DNA of 64,000 bases from JAICMB01 sp963838885. Lineage in GTDB: Bacteria; Acidobacteriota; Terriglobia; Bryobacterales; Bryobacteraceae. Within the stretch, counting starts at the first letter, position 1. Each line of letters begins with the position of its first letter. Location of the stretch: the NCBI GenBank assembly GCA_963838885.1, contig CAWITB010000065.1, positions 25,018 to 89,017 on the forward strand, given 5' to 3'. The notes under the pieces are model-generated. The model was not told where the DNA came from, searched no databases, and saw only the letters and a program-made list of their open reading frames with translations. Both the position numbers and the translations under genes were made by a program. Of this stretch, positions 46,705-55,876 are shown piece after piece.

Positions 46705-47178
46705 ATGGCCATCCTGGATATCCAGGCAATTCGCGACATTTTGCCGCATCGCTATCCCATGCTGCTGGTCGATGCCATTGTCGAGCTCGAGGAAGAGCGC
46801 ATCGTGGGAATCAAGAATGTCACGATCAACGAGCCGTTTTTCGCGGGCCACTTTCCCGATTTTCCGGTCATGCCCGGCGTGCTGGTCATCGAGGCCATGG
46901 CGCAAGTGGCCGGCATTCTGGTGCTGATGCAGATCCCCGATCGCCACAGTAAACTGGTGTTGCTGGCGTCGGTGGAACAGGCCAAATTCCGGCGGCCCAT
47001 AGTGCCCGGTAACCAGCTCCGCATCGAGATGAAGGTGACAAAGCGCAAGCCCAGCGTCGCCAAGATGTACGGCACTGCGGCGGTGGACGGCGCGGTGGCG
47101 GCCGAGGCGGAGCTGATGTGCAAACTCGCCGATAAGCCCGCCGAACGATCGCTCGAACCGGCCGTCGCGCAAGTCTGA
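46705..47178 (+). CDS. fabZ: 3-hydroxyacyl-[ACP] dehydratase
   Basis: FabZ removes water from 3-hydroxyacyl-ACP in fatty acid synthesis and balances supply of hydroxyacyl chains for lipid A. The start MAILDIQAIRDILPHRYPMLLVD, the catalytic histidine in GHFPDFPVMPG and the glutamate in EAMAQVAG are present. ATG 46705 is preferred to an upstream in-frame ATG at 46663 that overlaps the divergent gene. The stop overlaps lpxA by one base. Confidence 0.95.
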   Translation: MAILDIQAIRDILPHRYPMLLVDAIVELEEERIVGIKNVTINEPFFAGHFPDFPVMPGVLVIEAMAQVAGILVLMQIPDRHSKLVLLASVEQAKFRRPIVPGNQLRIEMKVTKRKPSVAKMYGTAAVDGAVAAEAELMCKLADKPAERSLEPAVAQV

Positions 47179-47954
47179 TGTCCATCCACCCGGCCGCGAT
47201 CGTCGATCCCGGCGCGCGGATCGACGAGTCCGCCGAGATCGGCCCATACTGCATCGTTGGAGCGGACGCCGTCATTGGCCCGCGTACTCGATTGATGGCC
47301 GGCGTTTTCGTCGAGGGTCCCATCGAGATCGGCGCCGACAATGTTTTCCATCCCTATTCTACGGTCGGGGTCGCGCCGCAGGACCTCAAATACCAGGGCG
47401 AGCGCTCCGACACCCGCATTGGAGACCGCAATAAGATCCGGGAGTTCGTCACGATTCATCGCGGTACAGCGGGTGGCGGCATGGTCACCGAAATGGGCGA
47501 CGACAATCTCGTGATGGCCTACGCGCACATTGCCCACGACGTACGCATCGGCAGTCATACCGTGCTTTCAAATGGCGCCACCTGCGGGGGCCACGTCATT
47601 GTGGAGGATTGGGCGATCGTCGGCGCCTGGACGGGGATCCATCAATTCTGCCGCGTCGGCAAACACGCCATGATCGGCGGCTACAGCGTCGTAACGCAGG
47701 ATATTCTGCCATTTTCGCTCGTGGTGAGTGAACGCGAGTCGAGGATCTTCGGCGCCAACAAGACGGGGCTTGAGCGCCGCGGCTTTTCACCACACTCGAT
47801 CGAGGCGCTGCACAAGGCGTTGCGGCTGTTGGCCAAGTCCGGCCTGAACACCGCGCAAGCCGTCGAAAAAATCAATGCCGAAATCGAGCACGCGCCCGAA
47901 ATAGACGATCTGCTGGCGTTCATCGCGCGCTCCGAGCGCGGCTTTGTTAAATGA
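47178..47954 (+). CDS. lpxA: UDP-N-acetylglucosamine O-acyltransferase
   Basis: LpxA transfers a hydroxyacyl chain from ACP to UDP-GlcNAc, the first step of lipid A synthesis. The 258-residue chain has the left-handed beta-helix hexapeptide repeats (IHPAAIVDPGARI onwards), the catalytic histidine in AYAHIAHDVRIG, and a C-terminal helical domain. Order fabZ-lpxA-lpxI is standard. Its stop overlaps lpxI by 4 bases. Confidence 0.96.
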   Translation: MSIHPAAIVDPGARIDESAEIGPYCIVGADAVIGPRTRLMAGVFVEGPIEIGADNVFHPYSTVGVAPQDLKYQGERSDTRIGDRNKIREFVTIHRGTAGGGMVTEMGDDNLVMAYAHIAHDVRIGSHTVLSNGATCGGHVIVEDWAIVGAWTGIHQFCRVGKHAMIGGYSVVTQDILPFSLVVSERESRIFGANKTGLERRGFSPHSIEALHKALRLLAKSGLNTAQAVEKINAEIEHAPEIDDLLAFIARSERGFVK

Positions 47955-48769
47955 GCCGCCGCTACGGATTGATCGCAGGCAACGGCCGGTTCCCGCTGCT
48001 GGCGCTCGAATCGGCGCGCCAGATCGGCGACGAGGCCATTGCGATCGGAATCAAGGGCGAGGCTTCCGTTGAAATCGAGAAACTCGCCGCGCGCTGCCAT
48101 TGGATCTCGCTCGGGCAGCTCAGCCGATTGATCGAAATCTGCAAAGAGGAGCGTCTCTCCGAAATCATGATGGCGGGACAAATCAAGCACGCCAGCATCT
48201 TCTCGTCCGTACGTCCGGATTGGCGGCTCTTGAAACTGCTGGCTTCGCTCGAGGAGCGCAACACCGAAGCCCTGATCGGCGGTGTCGGCAGGGTCCTCGA
48301 AGGGGAGGGAATCCGCCTCACCGATTCGACGGCGTTGCTGAAACCTTTGCTCGCCGCGGCCGGCGTCATCTCGAAACGAAAGCCAACCTCAGCGGAAGAA
48401 AAGGACGCCGCCTATGGCCGCCGCATCGCGAATGCGTTGGCAGCGCTCGACCTCGGACAAGGGGTGGTCGTTTGCGAGCGCGCCTGCGTGGCTCTCGAAG
48501 CCATGGAGGGAACCGACGCCATGCTGCGCCGCGCCGCGTCGCTGGTAAACGGCCGGCCCCTCACGCTTGTGAAGACATCGCGGCGGCGCAAGCATCTGCT
48601 GTTCGACGTTCCGGTCGCAGGGCTGCAAACCATCGAGGTAATGCGCGAGACGGGAGCGACCTTTTTGGCGGTAGACGCGGGGCGCACTCTGCTGCTGGAT
48701 CGCGACCAGATGGTCCGCCGCGCGGGCGAGGCGGGGATCGCGATTGCGGGATACGCGCCGGAGGATTAA
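47951..48769 (+). CDS. lpxI: UDP-2,3-diacylglucosamine pyrophosphatase
   Basis: LpxI hydrolyses UDP-2,3-diacylglucosamine to lipid X in bacteria lacking LpxH. The N-terminal domain begins YGLIAGNGRFPLLALESAR, and the C-terminal catalytic domain has LFDVPVAGLQTIE with the metal-binding aspartate. The 272-residue length is normal. It ends the fabZ-lpxA-lpxI operon and overlaps the convergent MFS gene by 4 bases. Confidence 0.94.
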   Translation: MSRRYGLIAGNGRFPLLALESARQIGDEAIAIGIKGEASVEIEKLAARCHWISLGQLSRLIEICKEERLSEIMMAGQIKHASIFSSVRPDWRLLKLLASLEERNTEALIGGVGRVLEGEGIRLTDSTALLKPLLAAAGVISKRKPTSAEEKDAAYGRRIANALAALDLGQGVVVCERACVALEAMEGTDAMLRRAASLVNGRPLTLVKTSRRRKHLLFDVPVAGLQTIEVMRETGATFLAVDAGRTLLLDRDQMVRRAGEAGIAIAGYAPED

Positions 48770-50058
48770 CCCACGGGGTCGCCGTGTACTTCGACCTCGT
48801 CGGGGTCGAGGCCCTCGACCGCGGGTTCGGGCAGCCGCCCGGCTAAATTCGCCCATGCCCAAAAGATTGCGGTCGTGGAGCTGAGGATTCCGGCAGCCGC
48901 TCCTATAACTCGTGGGCTGTAGGTCTGCGATGCCACCCCCGCCCCCATCATGGAAACCATCATCATGGCCCAAGTCAGCGTTTCCAAGGTTGCGAACACG
49001 CGTCCGCGGAATTCGTTCGAGACGTGTTTCAGAAGCTCGGAAAAGTTGAGGACGGAGCTGACGGCGACGGCCGCCCGCGACAGGCCAATGAAAAACATGG
49101 CCGCGCCGAAGTTTTGCATTTGGCTAAATACGACGTAGGAGGCGCCATGGATCACGTAGCAAATGGAGACTGTGCGCTTATAGCCGTTGAACGAGATCCG
49201 TTTTCCGAGCCAGTGCGCGAAGGCTCCGCCCGCGAGCAATCCGATTCCGGCCGAGCCCCACAAATATCCGATGCCCAAGGCGCCGCGATGAAACACCAGC
49301 TCACCGAAGAGACTGAATAGAATCTGCGCGGCGCCGCCGCCGGTTGCCCAACCCACGGCGATCAGCACGATGCCCATGATTAAGGGCGTCGAGCGGATAT
49401 ATCGGATGCCGGCAAGATACTCGCGCCAGGGCTGCACGACGTTCGCTTCCGTCAGTTCTGTGCGGCGCGCGCGAAAGCCGTCGCCCACGGCCCGCAATCT
49501 TGAAATGCACGCCGCCGAGAAGAGGAACGATAGCGAGTTAAAGAAGAAGGCCCACTCGTAACCGAGTTTGACGCTGATGCCGCCCAGGAATGCGCCGATC
49601 GTCAGGGTCGTCCACTGCGTTGTCTGCGTGAGCGCGTTGGCGGTGTGCAGTTCTTCCGCGCTGGCGATGGTGGGGAGAATGGACGATCGCCCACTCGTGA
49701 AGAACGGCGAGGCGAACATCAGCAGGCCGCTCAGCGGATACAGCAGCCAGGTATGCGGCTTCGGGATCGCGAAAATGAACGCCAGCGCGATGGCGAAGCG
49801 CACCAGATCGCTTGCGATCATCAAGCGTTTGCGATCGAGGCGGTCCAGAACCACGCCCGCGAGCGGCCCGGCGAGGATCGCCGGAATGGCGCGCGACAAC
49901 ATGATGAAGGTCACGACCATGCCGGATTTGGTGTTGTCCAGCGCCAGGCTGAACACCGCGATATTGTTGAAATGGTCGCCGATCTCGCTGACGACTTGCC
50001 CGGTCCACGTGAAGCGGTAGTTGCGATTGTTGCGCAGCAGGCGCAGGAAATCGGACAT
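48766..50058 (-). CDS. MFS transporter (enterobactin exporter EntS-type)
   Basis: The 430-residue protein starts FLRLLRNNRNYRFTWTGQVVSEIGDHFNNIAV, the opening of the MFS group containing EntS-like exporters, and has about 12 membrane helices with a GPLAGVVLDRLDRKRLM loop. Substrate unknown. It lies 8 bases after menC on the same strand, with mazG and a GNAT gene upstream. Confidence 0.85.
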   Translation of the reverse strand: MSDFLRLLRNNRNYRFTWTGQVVSEIGDHFNNIAVFSLALDNTKSGMVVTFIMLSRAIPAILAGPLAGVVLDRLDRKRLMIASDLVRFAIALAFIFAIPKPHTWLLYPLSGLLMFASPFFTSGRSSILPTIASAEELHTANALTQTTQWTTLTIGAFLGGISVKLGYEWAFFFNSLSFLFSAACISRLRAVGDGFRARRTELTEANVVQPWREYLAGIRYIRSTPLIMGIVLIAVGWATGGGAAQILFSLFGELVFHRGALGIGYLWGSAGIGLLAGGAFAHWLGKRISFNGYKRTVSICYVIHGASYVVFSQMQNFGAAMFFIGLSRAAVAVSSVLNFSELLKHVSNEFRGRVFATLETLTWAMMMVSMMGAGVASQTYSPRVIGAAAGILSSTTAIFWAWANLAGRLPEPAVEGLDPDEVEVHGDPVG

Positions 50059-50066
50059 CGGCGCCG

Positions 50067-51182
50067 CTACGCGATTGTTTCCTCGCGCGCCGTGATGCCG
50101 CGAATGAAATCGAGATCGAGGTCGTAGCCGAACCCGGGCCTGTCGCGGATCTCGATAGTTCCGCGCGGCGTGGTCTCAACCGCGGGATGGATAATATCGC
50201 GAGACCAGTAGCGCTTGCTCGCCGAGACGTCGCCCGGAAGCACAAAATTCGGCAGCGTGGCGAGCGCGATGTTATGCGCCCGTCCGATGCCCGCCTCGAG
50301 CATGCCGCCGCACCATACCGGAATATCCGCGGTCTGCGCGACATCGTGAACGCGCTTGGCTTCCGCGAATCCGCCGACGCGCCCGAGCTTGATGTTAATG
50401 ATGCGCCCGGCTTGCATCTCGATCGCCTGTTGCGCCTGGTGCGCCGATCGGATGCACTCGTCCAGACAGATCGGCGTCCTGAGCCGCGCCTGCAATTTGG
50501 CGTGATCGATAATCTCGTCGTGAGCGAGCGGCTGCTCGATCATCATAAGATTGAAATCGTCGAGTTGCTTCAGACGATCGGCGTCGGCGAGCGTGTAGGC
50601 CGAGTTTGCGTCCGCCATCAGCGGGGTGTAGGGAAAGCGCTCGCGCACATGGCGGATAACGTCCACATCCCATCCCGGCTTGATCTTCATTTTGATGCGC
50701 TGGTAGCCGGCGTCCAACTCTTTCTCGATTTTTCCGATGAGCTGCGAGACGGAATCTTGAATCCCGATCGATACGCCGCAGGGAATTTCGCGGCGCCCTC
50801 CGCCGCCGATCTCTTCCCACAATGGACGAGCGTTCATACGGGCCTGCAGGTCCCAGACCGCGGCTTCGAGACCGCCGCGAGCCATGTTGTGCCCGCGAAT
50901 ATGCGACGTCCGCGCGCCTACCGCGGCGGCGTCCGCGAGCGGCGTTTTGAGCACGCGAGGCGCAACATACTCGCGCAAGATGAGCCACGCCGAATCGGTC
51001 CATTCTTCGTTGTAGAACGGATGCTCGCCGCAGGTGACCTCGCCCCAGCCCGAGATTCCATCCGCGATGGCTTCGACCAGGATCATCTCCCGCTCCGTCG
51101 TCCGGCCGAAGCTTGTCTCGAAAAAATGGACCAGCGGCATGCGGATGCGCCGCAAGACGATTCTGTCTAGCTTGATTCCCAT
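50067..51182 (-). CDS. menC: o-Succinylbenzoate synthase / N-succinylamino acid racemase
   Basis: This enolase-superfamily enzyme shows KMKIKPGWD (catalytic lysine), LMADANSAY, IEQPL and LDECI (metal ligands) and a CGGMLEAG segment with the second lysine region. The group makes o-succinylbenzoate for menaquinone and often racemises N-succinyl amino acids. No other men genes are present, so which role applies is open. The start overlaps the GNAT gene by 16 bases. Confidence 0.9.
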   Translation of the reverse strand: MGIKLDRIVLRRIRMPLVHFFETSFGRTTEREMILVEAIADGISGWGEVTCGEHPFYNEEWTDSAWLILREYVAPRVLKTPLADAAAVGARTSHIRGHNMARGGLEAAVWDLQARMNARPLWEEIGGGGRREIPCGVSIGIQDSVSQLIGKIEKELDAGYQRIKMKIKPGWDVDVIRHVRERFPYTPLMADANSAYTLADADRLKQLDDFNLMMIEQPLAHDEIIDHAKLQARLRTPICLDECIRSAHQAQQAIEMQAGRIINIKLGRVGGFAEAKRVHDVAQTADIPVWCGGMLEAGIGRAHNIALATLPNFVLPGDVSASKRYWSRDIIHPAVETTPRGTIEIRDRPGFGYDLDLDFIRGITAREETIA

Positions 51183-51901
51183 CTGCCTAGTAAATAACTT
51201 CCGGTCTCGGCGGACCGCTCGAATCCAATAACCGCCAGGCCGTTCTCGAAATGCCTGAGAAACTCCTCGCTGACCTGTTTCTGAATAGCGCGCGCCCTTG
51301 CGTTATCATTGGCGCGAATCGCGGCGATCGCGGCCGGAATGGAGATTCGCGCCTCGACCGGATTGCGCTCGAACGCGCCGCCGCTGAGAATAGCCTGGAC
51401 GCGCGGACTTCCCAGCCACCACTCCGCGACGCAGCGGTCGGTCGGCAGCCCGCCGTGAAGATGGCTCGATGTCGTCCCGTATTGATTCAATACGAAGCGG
51501 CGTACCACGGCGCCGAGCCGCTCCATGTTGAAATACGCGTTCTTGATCTCGAGCGGGTCGAAGGTCCACTCGATGAGCGGAATGCCGCGGCTCAATGCCT
51601 CCTCGCGTTGCGCCAGCTTCAACATGCGGCCCGCTCCGACATTGCGATATTCGGGCAGCACGCCCAACATGTGGCTGTGAAGATAATAGCTACCGCCCGG
51701 CTTCAGACCTGGAATCGCGAGGCAGAAGCCGATCATCCGCGCTCCGTCGTAAGCTCCGAAGGCGTGCCCGCCGACTTTACTGGCAACGACGAACAGCCGC
51801 ACCGGGAGCAACTCGACATCCTCGAAGCCCCAAATGGATTGCTGCAGCCGCACCGCCTCGACGAATTGCGGATGGGTGGTGAGTTGACGGACCTCAATCA
51901 T
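51167..51901 (-). CDS. GNAT-family acetyltransferase-like protein (COG3375 type)
   Basis: The 244-residue protein has a GNAT core: LQQSIWGFEDVELLPVRLFVVASKVGG, HSHMLGVLPEYRNVGAG with the acetyl-CoA loop, and FDPLEIKNAYFNMERLG. It is often found beside MenC in other bacteria, as here. ATG 51901 with GGAG upstream is preferred to ATG 51919. Substrate unknown; acylation of an amino acid before racemisation is an inference. Confidence 0.85.
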   Translation of the reverse strand: MIEVRQLTTHPQFVEAVRLQQSIWGFEDVELLPVRLFVVASKVGGHAFGAYDGARMIGFCLAIPGLKPGGSYYLHSHMLGVLPEYRNVGAGRMLKLAQREEALSRGIPLIEWTFDPLEIKNAYFNMERLGAVVRRFVLNQYGTTSSHLHGGLPTDRCVAEWWLGSPRVQAILSGGAFERNPVEARISIPAAIAAIRANDNARARAIQKQVSEEFLRHFENGLAVIGFERSAETGSYLLGRWESS

Positions 51902-51918
51902 TGCGCTCCGGGCGGGCA

Positions 51919-52704
51919 CTATTCCCGCGCCTTGGCCTCCTTCCAGAGCGCCTCCATTTCTTCGAGCGTAGCGCCCGGAAGCGCTGCGTTCGCTTCCACG
52001 TGCGCGAAGCGGCGGCGAAACTTCGCGTTCGATTTGCGCAGGGCCTGCTCGGGATCGACCTGCAGATGCCGCGCGACGTTCACAATCGCGAACAGGATAT
52101 CGCCGATCTCGTTTTCTATCTCCTCGCGCGATTCGCCTCGGCGCGCTTCGGCGAGCTCGTTTAACTCCTCATGCAGCTTGTCGAGGACTTGCTCGGTGTT
52201 CGCCCAATCAAAGCCTGCGTGCGCCGCTTTTGAAGAGATCTGCTGGGCCTCGACGAGAGCCGGCGAGCTTCGCGGAACCGAATCCAGCGTGTTCCGGGAT
52301 GCGTCTCCGCGGCTTCGTTTCTCTTCGGCCTTGATCTCCTCCCAGCGCCGCTTCACCTCGCCGGAGGTCTTCGCGCCGGCGCCGCCGAAGATGTGGGGAT
52401 GCCGCCGTACCAGTTTTTCATTGATGGCGTCGAGAGAATCCGCGATCGAGAACCTGTTCTCCTCGGCTGCCATCTGCGCGAAAAACACGGCCTGGAGCAT
52501 CAAATCGCCAAGCTCATCGGCAAGGCCGGGCCAATTCCGCGCGTCGATTGCGTCAAGCGCTTCGTACGTTTCTTCAAGCAGGTAGGGCTTGATGGTATCG
52601 AACGACTGCTCGCGGTCCCAGGGGCAGCCGCCGGGCGCCCGCAGGCGCGACATAAGCTCGACTAGACGTTCGAATTTCCGGCCAACTGCTTCTGACTGTT
52701 TCAT
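51919..52704 (-). CDS. mazG: Nucleoside triphosphate pyrophosphohydrolase
   Basis: MazG hydrolyses NTPs to NMPs and pyrophosphate, cleaning damaged nucleotides or lowering ppGpp substrates. It begins KFERLVELMSRLRAPGGCPWDREQS, with EETYEALDAI and DELGDLMLQAVFF carrying the metal-binding acids; a second MazG unit follows (EELNELAEARRGES). ATG 52704 gives 261 residues, normal. It heads the minus-strand operon. Confidence 0.94.
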   Translation of the reverse strand: MKQSEAVGRKFERLVELMSRLRAPGGCPWDREQSFDTIKPYLLEETYEALDAIDARNWPGLADELGDLMLQAVFFAQMAAEENRFSIADSLDAINEKLVRRHPHIFGGAGAKTSGEVKRRWEEIKAEEKRSRGDASRNTLDSVPRSSPALVEAQQISSKAAHAGFDWANTEQVLDKLHEELNELAEARRGESREEIENEIGDILFAIVNVARHLQVDPEQALRKSNAKFRRRFAHVEANAALPGATLEEMEALWKEAKARE

Positions 52705-52787
52705 TATCGGTTCAGGATGCGGACGCTCGCGGGAACCGGAATTCCAGGTTAGCATGCAGGGTTTGCAACCGCTAAAATAAGAGTCTT

Positions 52788-53120
52788 ATGAGCGACTCGG
52801 ATTTTCCGCTTCCCCCCGCAACCTTCGAATTTCTGACCATTTCGCTCAAAACGCAAGCCGAGATGCACCTGGGCCTGCTGCACTTCGGCGAAGAGAAGGA
52901 CCGTCCCAAACCCGAGTTTCGCATTGCCCGGCACACCATCGATATGCTCTCCATGCTGCAAGAGAAGACCAAGGGCAATCTGAACCTCGAAGAGCAGCGG
53001 CTGATCGAAAATTCGCTGACCGAATTGCGATTCCGGTTCGTACAAGTAATGGAGCAATCGAAGCAGGAGCCGCCTCAGGAACCCCAGGAGAAACCTGACG
53101 AAGGCCAGGCCGCCGAATAG
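52788..53120 (+). CDS. DUF1844-family protein
   Basis: The 110-residue protein starts with acidic residues and has PPATFEFLTISLKTQAEMHLGLL and HTIDMLSMLQEKTKGNLNLEEQRL, the DUF1844 signature, then a Pro/Glu-rich tail. Function is unknown; the family is common in Acidobacteriota. It begins a plus-strand operon, divergent from mazG with an 83-base shared promoter region. Confidence 0.9.
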   Translation: MSDSDFPLPPATFEFLTISLKTQAEMHLGLLHFGEEKDRPKPEFRIARHTIDMLSMLQEKTKGNLNLEEQRLIENSLTELRFRFVQVMEQSKQEPPQEPQEKPDEGQAAE

Positions 53121-53121
53121 C

Positions 53122-53913
53122 ATGGCGTCCGATTCGCTCAGCATCACCGTGCTGGGTTCGGGTACCAGCGCCGGCGTGCCGACGATCGGTTGCCATTGCG
53201 CCGTATGCACGTCGAGCGATCCCCGCGACAATCGCCTGCGCCCGTCGATCCTTGTCGATTATGACGGCCGCGGGATACTGATCGACACCACGCCCGATTT
53301 CCGGCAGCAGGCATTGCGCGCCAACATTCAGCGCGTGGATGCCATTCTCTTTACGCACTCGCACGCGGACCACATCATGGGTTTGGACGACGTTCGACCA
53401 TTCAACTTTAGACAGGGCGGCGTGATTCCGATCTATGGCTCCGAGCAGACGATGGCCGATATTCAACGCGCTTTCCGTTACATCTTCGATCCGCGCGAGA
53501 CGGAGTCCTCGCGGCCCCGCCTCATTCCACATACATTCAACGGCGAGCCGATCGAGCTGTTCGGGCTGCGGTTCTCGCCCCTGCGACTCGATCACGGCAA
53601 GGGCACCGTATACGGATTCCGCTTCGGCGCGGCGGCCTATTTGACCGATCACAGCGCGATTCCGCCAGAGTCGATGGAGAAGCTCACGGGCCTCGATGTT
53701 CTGTTCGTCGATGCCCTGCGCCATCGTCCTCATCCGACGCACTCCACCGTCGAGCGCTCGCTCCAGACGGTCGAACAGCTCCAGCCGAAAGAGGCCTATT
53801 TCACCCACATCTGCCACGATCTTCCGCACGACGCGACGGAGAAGAAGCTGCCGCGCAACGTACATCTCGCATACGATGGACTGTTATTGCGCGCCGGGTT
53901 AGCGGCTGCATGA
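53122..53913 (+). CDS. MBL-fold metal-dependent hydrolase (PhnP-like)
   Basis: The protein has the PhnP/cyclic phosphate branch: VLGSGTSAGVPTIGCHCAVC with a zinc-binding cysteine pair, THSHADHIMGLDD (HxHxDH), LDHGKGTVYG and DALRHRPHPTH. It likely cleaves phosphodiester bonds of small molecules in the cytoplasm. It follows DUF1844 after one base and overlaps ribF by 4 bases. Confidence 0.88.
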   Translation: MASDSLSITVLGSGTSAGVPTIGCHCAVCTSSDPRDNRLRPSILVDYDGRGILIDTTPDFRQQALRANIQRVDAILFTHSHADHIMGLDDVRPFNFRQGGVIPIYGSEQTMADIQRAFRYIFDPRETESSRPRLIPHTFNGEPIELFGLRFSPLRLDHGKGTVYGFRFGAAAYLTDHSAIPPESMEKLTGLDVLFVDALRHRPHPTHSTVERSLQTVEQLQPKEAYFTHICHDLPHDATEKKLPRNVHLAYDGLLLRAGLAAA

Positions 53914-54845
53914 ACACAGCCCTGACGATCGGCAATTTCGATGGAGTGCATCTGGGGCACAAGCGCCTCATCCAGCGCGTACTCGACATCGCGCGGCGCG
54001 AACGCCTCACGCCCGCGCTGCTGACCTTCGATCCGCATCCCATGCGAGTCGTCGCGCCCGTCCGCGCGCCGCGTCTGCTCACCACGCTCGAGCAGCGCTG
54101 CCGCCTCCTTCGGGGCGAGGGCATCGAACATATCGAGGTTCTTCCCTTCACCACTGAAATTTCACAACTCACTCCCGAGCAGTTCGTGGAGCGGATCGTT
54201 GCCGGCCGGCTAGGCGCCCGCGCCGTCGTGGTCGGGCATAATTTCCGTTTCGGCAATAAAGCCGCGGGCAACATCGATACGTTGAGACGGCTCGGACCTA
54301 AGTACGGGTTTGAAACGCACGTGGTCGATCGCGTTGCGTGGCGCGGTATTCCGGTGTCGAGCAGCCAAATCCGAACGTATATTCAGAACGGCGATGTTTC
54401 GCGCGCCTGCCGCCTGCTGGGCCGCCCCTTCGCGCTCGAAGGCGAGGTCGTCCAGGGACAGGGCATCGGATCGAAGAAGACCGTTCCCACTCTCAACCTC
54501 GATACGACGGCGGAGGTGCTGCCCGCCGCCGGCGTCTACATCACGCAAACGCACGAGCTGGGCGGCGATCGGCAGTGGCGGTCCGTAACCAATGCCGGAT
54601 ATCGCCCGACGTTTGGGGCGGACAACCGGCTGACAATCGAGACCTTCGTCCTCGATGCCTTCGACGAGCCGGCGCCCGCCAGAATTGCGGTCGAGTTTCT
54701 GAAGCGTCTTCGCGAAGAACGAAAATTCGAATCGCCGGAAGCCTTGCGAGCGCAAATCCTGCGCGACGTCGGGCGCGCGGAGTCCTATTTCAGCCGTCGC
54801 GAGCGATGGAAGTCCTATACTGAACTTAGAATTCCAAATCGTTAA
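53910..54845 (+). CDS. ribF: Bifunctional riboflavin kinase/FAD synthetase
   Basis: RibF makes FMN from riboflavin and FAD from FMN. The adenylyltransferase domain starts TIGNFDGVHLGHKRLI (nucleotide loop) with SSSQIRTYI; the kinase domain has GQGIGSKKTVPTLNL and NAGYRPTFG. Length of 311 residues is normal. It lies 9 bases before the lacD-like gene. Confidence 0.96.
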   Translation: MNTALTIGNFDGVHLGHKRLIQRVLDIARRERLTPALLTFDPHPMRVVAPVRAPRLLTTLEQRCRLLRGEGIEHIEVLPFTTEISQLTPEQFVERIVAGRLGARAVVVGHNFRFGNKAAGNIDTLRRLGPKYGFETHVVDRVAWRGIPVSSSQIRTYIQNGDVSRACRLLGRPFALEGEVVQGQGIGSKKTVPTLNLDTTAEVLPAAGVYITQTHELGGDRQWRSVTNAGYRPTFGADNRLTIETFVLDAFDEPAPARIAVEFLKRLREERKFESPEALRAQILRDVGRAESYFSRRERWKSYTELRIPNR

Positions 54846-54854
54846 GGAGAGGGT

Positions 54855-55865
54855 ATGCAATTATCGAGCGGCAAGCTGCGCCGTATGAATGCGCTTGCGA
54901 ATAAAGACGGCGTCATCGCCGCCGCGGCAATGGACCAACGCGGCAGCCTGCAGAACGCCATCGCGGCCGCAAAAGACGCCAGCCCCGAAGCGGTGACCCC
55001 CGAGATGATGACCGAGTTTAAGGAAGCCGTGGTCAAGGCGTTGACTCCCCATGCAAGCGCCATTCTGCTCGACCCCGAGTACAGCCTCGGCATCCTCGAT
55101 AAGCGCGCGAAATCGTGCGGTCTTCTCCTGGCCTATGAAGCGAGCGGCTACGACAATAATAAGCCCGGGCGCCTCCCCGACCTGCTGCCGCACGTTTCCG
55201 TGAAACGCATCGCCGATTGGGGCGCGGACGCCGTCAAGATCCTGATCTACTACACGCCCTTCGATGCCGCCGATGTAAACGATATCAAGCACGCATTCAT
55301 CGAGCGCATCGGCGCCGAGTGCGAATGCTACGAGATTCCGTTCTTCCTCGAATTCGTCGGCTACGATCCCCAGGGTGGGGACGAGAAGGGATTTGAGTTC
55401 GCTAAGAAAAAGCCCGAAGTCGTGATCCGCAGCATGGAAGAGTTCTCAAAGCCACAATACAAAGTCGACGTCTTGAAGGTTGAAGTTCCCGTGAACGCCA
55501 ACTACGTCGAGGGCAGCGCCGTATATAAGGGACAAAAAGCATACAGCCGTCAGGATACGCTGAAATACTATCGTCAGGCCGCCGCTGCCGCGGCCAAGCC
55601 ATTTATTTATCTCAGCGCGGGCGTCAGCAACGCGCAATTCATAGAGTCGCTGAAGATGGCCGCCGAAGCGGGAACGGATTACTCAGGCGTTCTGTGTGGG
55701 CGCGCCACGTGGAAGGACGGCATCGCGGTTTACGCCAAGCAAGGCGTGAAAGCACTCGAAGGCTGGCTGTCCAATGAAGGCGTAAAGAACATCAACACGG
55801 TAAACGCGGCCATCAAATCCGCCAAGCCGTGGTACGAAAAGGCGGGAGTAGCGGTCCGGGCATAA
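54855..55865 (+). CDS. lacD: Tagatose 1,6-bisphosphate aldolase-like protein
   Basis: The protein resembles the LacD class I aldolase: AAAMDQRGSLQNAI near the start, ILLDPEYSLG, a candidate Schiff-base lysine region (DVLKVEVPVNANY), and LCGRATWKDGI. It would split tagatose 1,6-bisphosphate to triose phosphates, although close relatives act on other sugar phosphates. No galactose or tagatose genes adjoin it. GAGAGGG precedes the ATG. Confidence 0.88.
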   Translation: MQLSSGKLRRMNALANKDGVIAAAAMDQRGSLQNAIAAAKDASPEAVTPEMMTEFKEAVVKALTPHASAILLDPEYSLGILDKRAKSCGLLLAYEASGYDNNKPGRLPDLLPHVSVKRIADWGADAVKILIYYTPFDAADVNDIKHAFIERIGAECECYEIPFFLEFVGYDPQGGDEKGFEFAKKKPEVVIRSMEEFSKPQYKVDVLKVEVPVNANYVEGSAVYKGQKAYSRQDTLKYYRQAAAAAAKPFIYLSAGVSNAQFIESLKMAAEAGTDYSGVLCGRATWKDGIAVYAKQGVKALEGWLSNEGVKNINTVNAAIKSAKPWYEKAGVAVRA

Positions 55866-55876
55866 CACTCATAGAA

